Of a stretch of DNA of 54,818 nt, positions 1-10,646 are shown in pieces. Both the position numbers and the translations under genes were made by a program. The stretch is from Vicinamibacterales bacterium (GTDB lineage Bacteria; Acidobacteriota; Vicinamibacteria; Vicinamibacterales; UBA8438). The stretch lies in NCBI GenBank assembly GCA_958296065.1, contig CATQHX010000034.1:1-54818 (forward strand), given 5' to 3'. The stretch's first letter is position 1, and the number at the start of each line of letters is the position of its first letter. The notes beneath the pieces were generated by a model that was given only the letters and a program-made list of their open reading frames with translations, had not been told where the DNA came from and made no database searches.

Positions 1-751
1 GGTTCTCGGTCCGGCGGTAGGAACCGAGGCGGACGAATGCCTCCCGCAAGTCCTCTCGCAGGAGGCGGACCAGCGGCTCGATGTCCTCTTCCTCCGGCAC
101 GCGCAGCAGGAACTGCCGTTCCGCGCGGCTCCCGAACCCGACGAGGCCGGTCTCGGCCAACGCCTCGTGCGCTATGAGCACGCGTGGACCGAGACTGAAC
201 CCCCCGAGCTGGCGCCCCGGCTCGGTCACTATCGCGTCCCGAATCGTGAAGGTCTCGTCGCCTATCAGTATCTCGTCGCCGACCGCGACGCCGAGTTGCG
301 GCAGGAGCTCGCGCCCCACGAGCGCGCCTCTTTCGCGGAGCAGTGCGGACGAGTACGTGGCGCCGCTCTCCAGGGTGAACCGGCCGTAGAACGGAAAGGC
401 CGACTCGACGCCGCGCACCTCGACGACCTTCGTACGCATGCCCACGTCTGCCGGCAGACGCGCCATCGTCACGGTCTCGACCGTCTCGGTCAGCTCCGTG
501 CCGGGCACCTCGGCCGCCCGCTCCTCGATCCGGGCCTGCACCTCGTCCGACCATGGCTGGTCCGTCCGGATGTAGATGTCTCCCGCCGTGAGGGCGCGCG
601 CCTCGGTCGCCAGGGCCGTACGAACGTTCTGCACGAGCGACCGCAGCGCCACGATGCCGCCCACACCGATGGCAACGCAGCAGAAGAAGAAGATCAGCCG
701 GCGCCACGAAGACCGCAGCTCCCGGTACGCCATGCGAAGGATGAAGGTCAT
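1..751 (-). CDS. ABC transporter permease, FtsX/MacB-like (YbbP type), 3' end off the window
   Basis: Reading the minus strand from an ATG at 751 gives an open frame to the window edge (about 250 codons, C-terminus missing). It starts MTFILRMAYRELRSSWRR, then a hydrophobic helix (FFFCCVAIGVGGIVAL), then a long periplasmic domain. This is the N-terminal layout of MacB/FtsX permeases, with one TM segment before the MacB_PCD periplasmic domain. It begins 15 nt after the stop of the ATPase gene, so the two are almost certainly one transcript and one complex in the inner membrane. By family the pair would move lipids, lipoproteins or toxic compounds out of the membrane; the substrate is not visible here. 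The downstream TM helices lie outside the window. Confidence 0.85.
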   Translation of the reverse strand, partial: MTFILRMAYRELRSSWRRLIFFFCCVAIGVGGIVALRSLVQNVRTALATEARALTAGDIYIRTDQPWSDEVQARIEERAAEVPGTELTETVETVTMARLPADVGMRTKVVEVRGVESAFPFYGRFTLESGATYSSALLRERGALVGRELLPQLGVAVGDEILIGDETFTIRDAIVTEPGRQLGGFSLGPRVLIAHEALAETGLVGFGSRAERQFLLRVPEEEDIEPLVRLLREDLREAFVRLGSYRRTEN

Positions 752-766
752 GACTTGCGGGTAGCG

Positions 767-1483
767 TCAGACCGCCGCCGCGCCCGCCGGCTCCAGCACG
801 GCGTCGGGGTTCTCCGCGCGCTCGGTTCGACCGTCGCGCATCGACAGCGTGACGTCCGTGCAGCCGGCCAGCTCCCGATCGTGGGTCACCAGCATGAGCG
901 TCGTGCCCCGCCTCCGGTTGATGCCGACCAGCAGATCGATGACGTGGCGGCCGTTGGTGCTGTCGAGGTTGCCGGTCGGCTCGTCGGCCAGCAGGAGCGG
1001 CGGATCGTTCGCCAGCGCCCGCGCGATGGCGACCCGCTGCTGCTCGCCCCCGGACAGTTGGGACGGGTAGTGGTGGCCGCGGTCGGTCAACCCCACGTCG
1101 GCCAACAGACGGCGTGCCCTGTCGGACACGTTCGCAGCGCCGGCAATCTCCAGCGGAACCATCACGTTCTCGAGAGCGGTCAGCGAGGGAATCAGGTGGA
1201 AGAACTGGAACACGAAGCCGATGCGGGCACCGCGCAGCCGCGCGAGCGCATCCTCGTCGAGGACCGTGATATCGGCACCGTCTATCAGAATCCGGCCGGT
1301 CGACGGCGTGTCGAGACCTGCGATCAACCCGAGCAGCGTCGACTTGCCGCTTCCCGAAGGCCCGACGATAGACAGCGACTGCCCCGCCGGCACGGACAGG
1401 TCCAGCGGATGCAGGATGGTCAGCGCGCGGTCGCCGCTCTGCACCGTCTTGGAAACGCCGCGCAACTCGATCATGGGCTTCAA
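767..1483 (-). CDS. ABC transporter ATP-binding protein, LolD/YbbA/MacB type
   Basis: A 238-residue nucleotide-binding subunit of normal length. Walker A is GPSGSGKST (41-49), the Q-loop is at VFQFF (about 91), the signature is LSGGEQQR (143-150), and Walker B LLLADE (163-168) is followed by PTGNLD, the tetrad-like form typical of the MacB/LolD subfamily. It energises the permease encoded just downstream (gap 15 nt). Its ATG overlaps the stop of the esterase gene by 4 nt (ATGA), which indicates translational coupling. The esterase-ATPase-permease set matches the tesA-ybbA-ybbP association of Proteobacteria, although there tesA is usually divergent; here all three are co-directional. Confidence 0.93.
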   Translation of the reverse strand: MKPMIELRGVSKTVQSGDRALTILHPLDLSVPAGQSLSIVGPSGSGKSTLLGLIAGLDTPSTGRILIDGADITVLDEDALARLRGARIGFVFQFFHLIPSLTALENVMVPLEIAGAANVSDRARRLLADVGLTDRGHHYPSQLSGGEQQRVAIARALANDPPLLLADEPTGNLDSTNGRHVIDLLVGINRRRGTTLMLVTHDRELAGCTDVTLSMRDGRTERAENPDAVLEPAGAAAV

Positions 1484-2226
1484 GGGACCTCCTGCTCCAC
1501 CGCGATCATCCGCAGCAGCGGCTCCAGCGACGGCCAGAGATGCTCCGCGACGCGGGCCGCGCCCGCCTCGTTCGGGTGTATCCCATCGGCCTGGTTCAAG
1601 CTCGGAACGCCCGCCACCCCCTCGAGCAGGAACGGTACGAAGACCACGTCGCGGCTCTCCGCCAGGCGTCGGAACACGTCACGGAAATTGGACGTGTACG
1701 CCGGCCCGAAGTTCGGAGGCGCCTCCATGCCGGCCAACACGACGCGTATGCCCCGGCCCTGCGCACGGTCGATGATGCGCGCCAGGTTGTCGTGCATCTG
1801 ATCGACCGGCAGTCCGCGGAGTGCGTCGTTGCCCCCGAGCGCCACGACGAGCAGCCGTACATCGCCGTCGAGGGCCCAGTCGAGGCGGCGCAGGCCGCCC
1901 GCCGTGGTGTCTCCGGATACGCCCATCGCGGCAATCTCGATCGGCCATCCCGCGGCATCGATACGGGCCTGCAGCCCCGCCGGATAGGCATCCTCGGGAG
2001 CGAGTCCGAGGCCGGCAGTCAGAGAATCGCCCAGAATCACTACACGTGTGCGCTGAACGACGTCCTCCGCGCCAAGCTCCACCGGAACCACACCCGGCTC
2101 GGCCGGTCCGGAGCGGTGCTCCGGGCCGGCGTCCCGCGTCCCGGCAAACTCCACCGGCGCGCCGCCGCATGCGGTCGACGACAGGAGGATCGCGCACAGG
2201 AGTGCGGCCGGACGGAAACCAATCAC
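1480..2226 (-). CDS. Arylesterase / lysophospholipase L1-like SGNH hydrolase, probable lipoprotein (TesA-like)
   Basis: A 248-residue GDSL/SGNH esterase. Block I is ILGDSLTAGLG with nucleophile Ser68, the block II Gly is in MGVSGDTTAG (about 105), block III is GGND (131-134), and block V DGIHPNEAG gives Asp214 and His217. It likely hydrolyses short or medium-chain esters or lysophospholipids in the periplasm. The start chosen is GTG at 2226, because it gives an export signal ending in STAC-GG (Cys20, a weak lipobox). The frame is open far upstream, but that extension is antisense-like sequence over the DUF2784 gene. It overlaps the ABC ATPase by 4 nt. The start and lipidation are the uncertain parts; the family is clear. 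Confidence 0.88.
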   Translation of the reverse strand: MIGFRPAALLCAILLSSTACGGAPVEFAGTRDAGPEHRSGPAEPGVVPVELGAEDVVQRTRVVILGDSLTAGLGLAPEDAYPAGLQARIDAAGWPIEIAAMGVSGDTTAGGLRRLDWALDGDVRLLVVALGGNDALRGLPVDQMHDNLARIIDRAQGRGIRVVLAGMEAPPNFGPAYTSNFRDVFRRLAESRDVVFVPFLLEGVAGVPSLNQADGIHPNEAGAARVAEHLWPSLEPLLRMIAVEQEVP

Positions 2227-2273
2227 ACCGGTTCTCAAGCAGCGGCCCACAACGTCAGCCCATCCCGTCAATT

Positions 2274-2684
2274 CTACAGCCGGGGCTTCATCGGCCGGGC
2301 GACGGGTCCACGGCCGGCGCCCGAAAAGCGCGCCCGATAGACCCACCGGCCGTAGGCGGCCACGTTGATCCCGCACGCGAGAGCGCCCAGCGCCACCTGC
2401 GCCTGACGCGTGAGTCCCGCGGGATAGAGCACCGGCAGAAGGTAGTGCGCGATGAAATCGCCGTCGTAGCCTGCCGTGCCCGCTTCCATTCGCAGCCACT
2501 GCTCCAGCGGCGTCAGCGGACAGATTGCACCCGTCAACTCGATACCGACGCCCCATGCCACCGCCGGGAGATGCGCCCAGGCCAGCCGCGGCCAGCGTGG
2601 CACCGCGAACGCGCCGAGCACGACGAAGGCGACGAACCCCAGATGCACGACCACCAGGAGATCGGCCGCGATGCCGTAGAACAT
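2274..2684 (-). CDS. DUF2784 family small membrane protein
   Basis: A 136-residue protein starting MFYGIAADLLVVVHLGFVAF, with three or four hydrophobic helices. It carries the typical DUF2784 pattern: an N-terminal D-x4-H-x-x-F-V helix, a central stretch CPLTPLEQWLR, and HYLLPVLYP near the third helix. The function of the family is unknown; it is an integral inner-membrane protein. It ends 47 nt before the esterase gene on the same strand, so it may be the first gene of that operon. The length is normal for the family. Confidence 0.82.
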   Translation of the reverse strand: MFYGIAADLLVVVHLGFVAFVVLGAFAVPRWPRLAWAHLPAVAWGVGIELTGAICPLTPLEQWLRMEAGTAGYDGDFIAHYLLPVLYPAGLTRQAQVALGALACGINVAAYGRWVYRARFSGAGRGPVARPMKPRL

Positions 2685-2798
2685 GCGGGCTCAAGTATGC
2701 CCGAACACCGATAGCGGCCCTCGACGGCTCCGGACGGCCGGCAGAGGTTCCGGTTCCGGTAGATGCGCCCGCCGATTTCGGGTACGATTCCAGCCCCG

Positions 2799-3859
2799 AT
2801 GACGAGTTCAGCAGCTCGCGCCGGCGTCGTCATCTGCGCGGCTGTTGCCGCCGCCGGGGTCGGCGCCGGATCGGGACGCGCCACCATGACGACCCGCGGG
2901 CTGACCGCCATCGCCGGCATCGAGGTCGGCCATCACACGCTCGATGCACGGCCGACCGGCTGCACGGTCGTGCTCACCCGGGGGGGCGCCACCGCCGCGG
3001 TCGACGTGCGGGGAGCATCGCCCGGAACCCGGGAGACCGCGCTCCTCGATCCGGTCAACTCCATCCAGCAGGTACACGCCATCGTGCTGTCGGGCGGCAG
3101 CGCGTTCGGCCTGGCCGCCGCCGACGGCGTGATGCGCTACCTCGACGAGCGGGGCGTCGGCTACCGGACCCGGACGGCGCACGTGCCGATCGTGCCCGCC
3201 GCGATCCTGTACGACCTCGGTGTCGGGGACCCGACCGTGCGACCAACCGCCGAATGCGGGTACCGCGCAGCGCGGGCCGCGTCCGGCGACGCCATCGAGG
3301 AAGGCAGCGTCGGGGCCGGCGCAGGCGCCACGGTCGGCAAGCTGGCCGGCCCGGACCGCGCCATGAAGGGCGGCATCGGGACTGCGCTCATCGAGCTGCC
3401 GGACGGCCTGCGGGTCGCCGCACTCATGGCCGTGAATGCCGTCGGCGACGTGTACGAGCCGCTGAGCGGAACCCTGATCGCCGGTGTGCGAAGCGCCGAC
3501 GGCCTGCGATTGGCCGGCGCGCGCGCCCTGCTGCGCCAGCCGGCGCCCGACCCGCCGGGCGGCGAGAACACCACCATCGGCGTCGTCGCCACGAACGCCG
3601 CGCTCGGCAAGGCGCAGCTCGGCGTCGTCGCGCGAATGGCGCACGACGGTCTCGCACGCGCCATCCGTCCGGCGCACACCCCGGTGGACGGGGACACCAT
3701 CTTCGCGCTGTCGACCGGCAGCCTGGAGGGTTCCGCCGAACTGTTGCGGATCGGCGCCCTGGCCGCCGACGTCACGGCGGAAGCCATCGTCCGCGGCGTG
3801 CGCACCGCCAGCGGGCTTCCGGGCTACCCGGCCGTCCGCGATCTCAAGGAGAGCACACC

Positions 3860-3863
<4 letters not shown>
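2799..3863 (+). CDS. P1 (S58/DmpA-like) family peptidase, probable L-aminopeptidase
   Basis: The protein is 354 residues from the ATG at 2799. It has the DmpA/P1 fold landmarks: GLTAIAGIEVGHHT near the N-terminus, VLSGGSAFGLAAADGVMR (family VLTGGSAFGL) and, in the last third, ENTTIGVVATNA. There, self-cleavage before a Thr would create the N-terminal nucleophile. These enzymes release N-terminal residues or cleave beta-peptides and amides. Starts at 2763 or 2886 are also possible; 2886 removes a hydrophobic stretch (GVVICAAVAAAGVGAG) that could be an export signal. The stop overlaps the CstA start (ATGA), so peptide hydrolysis is probably coupled to CstA-mediated uptake. Confidence 0.86.
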
Positions 3864-5545
<1,682 letters not shown>

Positions 5546-5565
5546 CGCCTCCCTTCTGGGCCGAC

Positions 5566-5847
5566 ATGAGCCCTTCGCGACTCGACGGTGTCCGGGCTCG
5601 GCTCGCACGAGCCCGGACACTGCTCGGCGAGTTCTACACGGCGCCCTACCGGGGCGCGGTGGCCCGGGCGCGCCGCGACGAGGACGACCTGTTCATGCTG
5701 TTCGTCTTCGCCGAGCTGATGGGGGTGCCGAACCCGGCCGCCTACTACACGCTGGAGCTCCAGCCGCTCCTGCTCGAGCGCTTCCACGAGTGGCACACCC
5801 GGATGGGCCTGGAGCACTCGCCCCTTGACCACTTCCGCTGCTGCTGA
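5566..5847 (+). CDS. Small Cys-Cys-stop protein (resembles the cory-CC-star family)
   Basis: A 93-residue soluble protein: a basic N-terminal helix, a central FMLFVFAELMGVPNPAAYY motif, LELQPLLLERFHEWHTRMG, and a C-terminus SPLDHFRCC, where two cysteines are the last residues before the stop. I recognise this as the family named cory-CC-star in NCBI annotation, with no established biochemical role. The gene lies 20 nt after cstA and overlaps the ArsA-like gene by 23 nt, so the three are tightly coupled. The terminal Cys pair beside a His could bind a metal or thiol ligand for the neighbouring ATPase; that part is inference. Confidence 0.8.
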   Translation: MSPSRLDGVRARLARARTLLGEFYTAPYRGAVARARRDEDDLFMLFVFAELMGVPNPAAYYTLELQPLLLERFHEWHTRMGLEHSPLDHFRCC

Positions 5848-6844
5848 CGGCCTGCTCGCGCGCCGCATCGTCTTCGTCGGCGGCAAGGGGGGCGTCGGCA
5901 AGACGACGACGGCGGCGGCCCTGGCGCTGGCCGCGGCCGAGCACGGCCGCACGTGCCTGGTCGTGTCCACCGACCCGGCGCATTCGCTCGGCGACATCTT
6001 CGGGTGCTCGATCGGCGACGCGGAGACCGCGCTGGCGTCCAACCTGACGGGGCTGGAGATCGATCCGGACCGCGCAGCGGCGGGCCATATCGCCACTGTC
6101 AAGGAGCGCATGAAGACGCTGGTTCACCCGCGCCTGTACGACGAGATCGACCGGCAGCTCGACCTCGCGGCACACGCGCCGGGCGCCACCGAGGCGGCGC
6201 TGATCGAGCGCGTGGCGGAACTGATGGCGGAGGCCGGCTCGCGCTTCGACCTGGTCGTCTTCGACACCGCGCCGAGCGGCCACACGGTGCGGCTGCTGTC
6301 GCTGCCGGAGGTGATGGGCGCCTGGATGGACGGCCTGCTGCGCCACCGCGAGCGCTCGTCACGGCTCGGCGCGATGCTCGGGCATCTCGGAGGCAAGCCG
6401 GGCCGGGGCGACGACCTCTCGCTGATCGACGCGCACGCCGATCATCCGCGCGACAGCCCCGAGTCCCGCATCGACGACGTGCTGCAGGCACGCCGCCGCA
6501 AGTTCATCGTCGCCCGCGAGCGCTTGCTCGACACCGCCGGCACCGCTTTCCTGCTGGTGGTCAACCCGGACCGCCTGTCGATTATGGAGAGCCGCCGCGT
6601 GGTCGATACGCTGGCCCGTTTCGACCTCCCCGTGTCGTCGCTCATCGTCAACCGCGTCCTGCCGGACACCGCGGACGCCGCCGGCGCGTTCGTCGACGCG
6701 CGCCGGGCGCAGGAACGGACGTATTTGCGGGAGATCGATGAGGTCTTCCCCGCGCTGCCCCGCACCGTGGTCCCGCTCCGGCCAGACGACGTGCACGGAC
6801 TCGACGCCCTGCGCGCCATCGGTGGGCAACTGCTCGCACATTGA
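5825..6844 (+). CDS. ArsA/Get3-like ATPase (anion-pump or targeting ATPase family)
   Basis: 339 residues from a TTG at 5825. It has the deviant P-loop of the ArsA/MinD class, VGGKGGVGKTT (18-28), switch I TDPAHSLGD (49-57), the switch II-like FDTAPSGHTVRLL (about 148) and an internal SLIVNRVLP near the C-terminus, all characteristic of ArsA/Get3. It lacks the second ATPase half of E. coli ArsA and is the single-domain type that dimerises. No arsB or arsR is near, so arsenite efflux is not supported. Its position between two cstA genes and after the Cys-Cys-stop gene suggests a role in membrane insertion or activity of those transporters (inference). The TTG start overlaps the upstream gene; no better start is seen before the P-loop. 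Confidence 0.88.
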   Translation: MTTSAAADGLLARRIVFVGGKGGVGKTTTAAALALAAAEHGRTCLVVSTDPAHSLGDIFGCSIGDAETALASNLTGLEIDPDRAAAGHIATVKERMKTLVHPRLYDEIDRQLDLAAHAPGATEAALIERVAELMAEAGSRFDLVVFDTAPSGHTVRLLSLPEVMGAWMDGLLRHRERSSRLGAMLGHLGGKPGRGDDLSLIDAHADHPRDSPESRIDDVLQARRRKFIVARERLLDTAGTAFLLVVNPDRLSIMESRRVVDTLARFDLPVSSLIVNRVLPDTADAAGAFVDARRAQERTYLREIDEVFPALPRTVVPLRPDDVHGLDALRAIGGQLLAH

Positions 6845-6914
6845 CCATGTCACCACCGTTCGCCGCCCCAATCCGCCTCACGCCCGCCGCCCCGGCCATC
6901 GCCGCACGACATTC

Positions 6915-8609
6915 ATGACCATGTCTCCACTACTCGCCGCCCTGATCTGTATCGCGGCCTACGTCGCCGCCTACCGCGTCTACGCTCGCTTCCTCGCCGA
7001 GCGGGTCTTCGCCATCGATCCGGCCCGGCCGACGCCGGCGGTCCGCTTCCGCGACGAGATCGACTACGTGCCCGCGAACCGCTATGTGCTGTTCGGCCAC
7101 CAGTACGCCTCGATCACCGGCCTGTCGCCGATGCTCGGGCCCGCCATCGCAGTCATCTGGGGCTGGCTGCCGGCGATGCTGTGGGTCGTCCTCGGCGCCA
7201 TCTTCGTCGGCGCGGTGCATGACTTCGGCGCGCTGGTGGTGTCCATTCGCGCCCGCGGCATGTCGCTCGGGAAGGTGACCGAGAACCTCGTCGGGCCGCG
7301 CGGCAAGACGCTGTTCCACCTCGTCATCTTCTTCCTCATCGCGCTGGCGATGGGGGTCTTCGTCCACGTCATCGCGGTGCTCTTCTCGCCCGATTTCTAC
7401 CCGCAGGCGGTGCTGCCGAGCGGCGCTCTCGTCTTCGTGGCCGCGGCCATGGGCGTGGCCGTCCATCGCGGCGGGTGGAGCATCCGCAGCCTGACCATCG
7501 CAGGGCTCGCCGTCGCGCTCGGGCTGGCGTTCGTCGGCATCCGCCAGCCGGTGGTCGGACCATCGCTCGCGCAGTGGAAGTGGCTGCTGCTCGCCTACGC
7601 CTTCGGCGCCAGCGTGCTGCCGGTGTGGCTGCTGCTCCAACCGCGCGACTACATCAACAGCCTGCTGCTCTACGTCGGCGTGGGCGCGATGTACGTCGGC
7701 TTCGTCGCCACCAACCCGTCGTTCGCCGCCCCGGCCGTGGACCTGGCTCCGGAAGGCGCCCCGCCCATCGTCCCCTTCGTCTTCGTGGTCATCGCCTGCG
7801 GTGCGGCCAGCGGCTTCCACGCGCTGATGTCGTCCGGCTCCACCGCGAAGCAGCTTGCGACCGAAGGCGACGCGCGCTTCGTCGGCTACGGCGCGATGAT
7901 CGGCGAATCGTTGCTCGGATTGATGGCGGTGCTGGCCTGCACGGCGGGATTCGTCTCGCGCGAGGCGTGGCTCGAGCGTTACGTGAGCTGGCAGGCGGCC
8001 GACAGCCTGGGCAACAACATCGCCGCCTTCATCCGCGGCACGACGCACTTCCTGCAGACGCTCGGCATTCCCGAGGCGATCGGCGGCACCTTCGTCGCCG
8101 TCATCGTCGTATCGTTCGCCCTCACGTCACTCGACTCGGCCACCCGCCTGCTGCGCTACAACGTCTCCGAGATGGGCGACACGCTGGGCGTCGACGCGCT
8201 CTCCAACCGCTACGTGGCGTCGGGCATCGCGGTCGTCGCCATCTGGGCCTTCGCCTTCATCCAGGTGGACGGCGAGTTCGCCGGCCTGATCCTGTGGCAG
8301 CTCTTCGGCACCACGAACCAGCTCCTGGCCGGCCTCGCCCTGCTGGCCGTCACTCTCTATCTGCTGCGGCGCGGCAAGCCGCTGGTCTACACCGCAGCGC
8401 CGATGGTGTTCATGCTGCTGTCGACGCTGACCGTGATGAGCGCCAACCTGACCGACTTCTGGAAGGCCGGCCAGTGGCTGCTGCTGGCCCCCGCCGCCAT
8501 CATCTTCACGCTGGCGGTGTGGCTGGTGATCGAGGCGGCGCTGGCGGTGATCCGTTTCCGGCGGAACCCGGTGCTGGACGGGCTGGAGGTGGTGTTCCGG
8601 GAGAAGTGA
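6915..8609 (+). CDS. Carbon starvation protein A (CstA family transporter), copy 2
   Basis: A 564-residue membrane transporter paralogous to the gene at 3860. Shared landmarks are YRVYARFLAERVF, DEIDYVPANRYVLFGHQ, GWLPAMLWVVLGAIFVGAVHDFGA, LLLQPRDYINSL, ALMSSGSTAKQL and QLFGTTNQLLAGL. Peptide or pyruvate import is inferred from the family. The start chosen is ATG at 6915 (MTMSPLLAAL), which places the first helix at the N-terminus; the frame is open further upstream over the ArsA-like gene. A 70-nt gap separates it from that gene. Two CstA paralogues in one operon may differ in substrate or affinity. Confidence 0.94.
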   Translation: MTMSPLLAALICIAAYVAAYRVYARFLAERVFAIDPARPTPAVRFRDEIDYVPANRYVLFGHQYASITGLSPMLGPAIAVIWGWLPAMLWVVLGAIFVGAVHDFGALVVSIRARGMSLGKVTENLVGPRGKTLFHLVIFFLIALAMGVFVHVIAVLFSPDFYPQAVLPSGALVFVAAAMGVAVHRGGWSIRSLTIAGLAVALGLAFVGIRQPVVGPSLAQWKWLLLAYAFGASVLPVWLLLQPRDYINSLLLYVGVGAMYVGFVATNPSFAAPAVDLAPEGAPPIVPFVFVVIACGAASGFHALMSSGSTAKQLATEGDARFVGYGAMIGESLLGLMAVLACTAGFVSREAWLERYVSWQAADSLGNNIAAFIRGTTHFLQTLGIPEAIGGTFVAVIVVSFALTSLDSATRLLRYNVSEMGDTLGVDALSNRYVASGIAVVAIWAFAFIQVDGEFAGLILWQLFGTTNQLLAGLALLAVTLYLLRRGKPLVYTAAPMVFMLLSTLTVMSANLTDFWKAGQWLLLAPAAIIFTLAVWLVIEAALAVIRFRRNPVLDGLEVVFREK

Positions 8610-8668
8610 TGCGCTGTCGCCGGATCCTCGCGGGGAGATCACCGTAACGAGCTGCCGACCGACCCGGG

Positions 8669-9325
8669 TCACCGATCCTCTTCACGCAGGCGTCCCTGAC
8701 GGCGCAACTCCCTTTCGACGAACGGAGCGTGGCGCGTCAGGTAGTCGTGGCGGATTGCGGCGTTCCGGTAGTTCTCAGCGAATTCCAGGCGGGCCTTACG
8801 GCACTCCAGATCGTTGAGCCGGAGACGTTCGATAGTGGCCTCGACTCTCGTCAAGACGTCTGGTGGCAGCGCTTCGCCGGGCACGACCTGGAACTCCACC
8901 AGCTCCAGGGCGAACCAACCGTCCTCTATCTCGAAAGGGTCCAGCACGCTCGCAATGGCGCTCTTCCGAGCGTTCATCAGCGAGCAGGCCAATCGGTAGT
9001 TGGTCCATTCATAGACCTGATCCCACCGCATGGACTTCGCGATCATGTGGTCGACGCTGGGCGCGCCCGTGCCGCGAGAAATGTACAGGCACAGGTACGA
9101 ACAGATGCGGTCGTAACTCTCAAGCAGGTCTCCGAGTGCCTCGCGCCAGTACGGAGGAAACTTGGAGGCCGGAATCTCCTCCTCACACTCCGCGACACGC
9201 GCGTAGCGTCGACCCGCCGCACGCGGCGGCGTCTTCCCGACCAACTCGGCAATGGCCCGCAACCCCGGCTGTCTCACAATCGCATCGAAGGTTGGGGGTT
9301 CTTCTGCGGGTCGGACGCGAATCAC
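8669..9325 (-). CDS. PtuB-like HNH nuclease (TIGR02646 family), Septu-like defence
   Basis: A 218-residue protein with an HNH core: paired cysteines in ICSYLC (75, 79), VDH (91-93), the conserved WTNYRLACSLMNARK (107-121), and a C-terminal helical region. This matches the TIGR02646/PtuB class, in which the HNH enzyme partners an OLD-like ATPase. It overlaps the upstream ATPase gene by 4 nt. In Septu systems PtuB is the effector that cuts DNA when PtuA senses infection. The first Cys pair is more widely spaced than the usual CxxC, which may mean a weakened zinc site. Confidence 0.8.
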   Translation of the reverse strand: MIRVRPAEEPPTFDAIVRQPGLRAIAELVGKTPPRAAGRRYARVAECEEEIPASKFPPYWREALGDLLESYDRICSYLCLYISRGTGAPSVDHMIAKSMRWDQVYEWTNYRLACSLMNARKSAIASVLDPFEIEDGWFALELVEFQVVPGEALPPDVLTRVEATIERLRLNDLECRKARLEFAENYRNAAIRHDYLTRHAPFVERELRRQGRLREEDR

Positions 9326-10629
9326 GGAGTCCCCCCCCGATCCTCCACGAACGCGTTCCAGCGCACCCAGAACCTGTCAACGTCCGGCAAAACGCGACGC
9401 AGTTCCTTGTGAACCTCCATCACTTCGTCCACCGATGCGTCGCTCTGCTTCAGAAGCTCCCTTGCTCGGAGAATCGCCCGTTCGGCCTCGATGCTACCCC
9501 GCTCCGTCGCCAAGTCGAACGCCTCGCTGGTCAACCACGCTCCGGGCGTACCGCGTGGCGTGTACGGGCGGCGACTGAGCTTCGCCTCCGGCGGATCCCC
9601 GTCGAGATCCAGATCGAACCACGCGTCCTGTTTCGGATCGAACCAGGGTTCGGCGGACGCCAGCACCAGCGGTGAATGTGTGGAAGCAATTAGCTGCAGC
9701 TCGGCACCATCAAGAAGCTCTTTGCCAACGTCGCGCAATGCCTTGAGAATCGACCGCTGCCACCTCGGGTGCAGATGGCTCTCCACTTCGTCGAACAGCA
9801 ACGTAACTTGACGAACGGCTTCCACGCCACGCAGATCCGCCGCGATCCGGTACTCGCTCCAGGCCCAAGTGAGCACGTATGCAAGGGCAACCACTCGACG
9901 AATACCGGATGATGCGTGCAGAATGGGTACGGTGCCGGCATGGCTCGTTTGAATCGACGGAATATCTCGCGCATCGTCTACCGTCACGCGCATGGGCGAG
10001 CCTGGTTCGAGCCGATCGCCGTGCTCCCAATCCGGCGATAGGGTACGCAAAGCCTGCGCCATGGCCTTCGACTGGACGTCCTTGGCCTTGATCCAGCTCG
10101 ACCAATCACGGAGCAACCCATTACAGGCGGGAACCACTCGGCCGTCGACCACACCCTTAAGACCGTCCCATACCTCCGACTCTGTGAATACGTATGGCGG
10201 CTTCGAGCTAAGCATTCCGCCATTCCCTTTCCGCATCCAACCGTTGCGAACCACGTCCCAGACGGAAAACGAACCATCGGCATGCGCGTATACGACCAGG
10301 CACGGGGTCATCGAAAACGACTCACGGTCCGTCCATGCTTCATCCCGTCGAGAATAGGTCCCTTCGGAATCGACCTTCTCGTCGGCGGAGTGCGTACGAA
10401 ACCGTATGATCGAGGACCTACTCCGATCGCGGGGTCGCGCCACCAAGCCGGTCGTCATGGCTGGATTGACCTCAGCCGGCCAAGCCGCGGAAAACACCCA
10501 CCACGCGGTATCGAGGAGAAAGCTCTTCCCGAGACCGTTGTCCCCGGTGATGAGGTTCACTCTCGGAGCGAACTCCACCTCCATAGCTGGTGCCGGGCCC
10601 ACGTTCTCGAGCTTGAGGTACTCCAGCAT
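9322..10629 (-). CDS. PtuA-like AAA/ABC-type ATPase, Septu-like defence
   Basis: 435 residues from the ATG at 10629. The N-terminal MLEYLKLENVGPAPAMEVEF and Walker A GDNGLGKS (29-36) are typical of AAA_15/OLD-like ATPases. Walker B is TLLFDEVESHLHPRWQ with Asp280 and Glu281, and the H-loop is in LIASTHSPLVL. A C-terminal region with RARELLKQSDASVDEV follows. Together with the overlapping PtuB-like HNH gene this is a two-gene Septu-type arrangement. By family it would bind nucleotide and gate the nuclease partner. It begins 17 nt after the Uma2-family gene on the same strand. The in-frame extension upstream of 10629 lies inside that gene and is not used. Confidence 0.82.
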   Translation of the reverse strand: MLEYLKLENVGPAPAMEVEFAPRVNLITGDNGLGKSFLLDTAWWVFSAAWPAEVNPAMTTGLVARPRDRSRSSIIRFRTHSADEKVDSEGTYSRRDEAWTDRESFSMTPCLVVYAHADGSFSVWDVVRNGWMRKGNGGMLSSKPPYVFTESEVWDGLKGVVDGRVVPACNGLLRDWSSWIKAKDVQSKAMAQALRTLSPDWEHGDRLEPGSPMRVTVDDARDIPSIQTSHAGTVPILHASSGIRRVVALAYVLTWAWSEYRIAADLRGVEAVRQVTLLFDEVESHLHPRWQRSILKALRDVGKELLDGAELQLIASTHSPLVLASAEPWFDPKQDAWFDLDLDGDPPEAKLSRRPYTPRGTPGAWLTSEAFDLATERGSIEAERAILRARELLKQSDASVDEVMEVHKELRRVLPDVDRFWVRWNAFVEDRGGTP

Positions 10630-10646
10630 GTGCGTCTCTTCCGGCC

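Noticed and set aside
167..1801. A 544-codon plus-strand frame at the left end
   Set aside because: It is antisense to the ABC permease, the ATPase and the esterase gene, all of which show clear family motifs on the minus strand.
5825..6844. Arsenite efflux role for the ArsA-like gene
   Set aside because: No arsB, arsR, arsC or arsD is nearby, and the gene has a single ATPase domain within a CstA operon.
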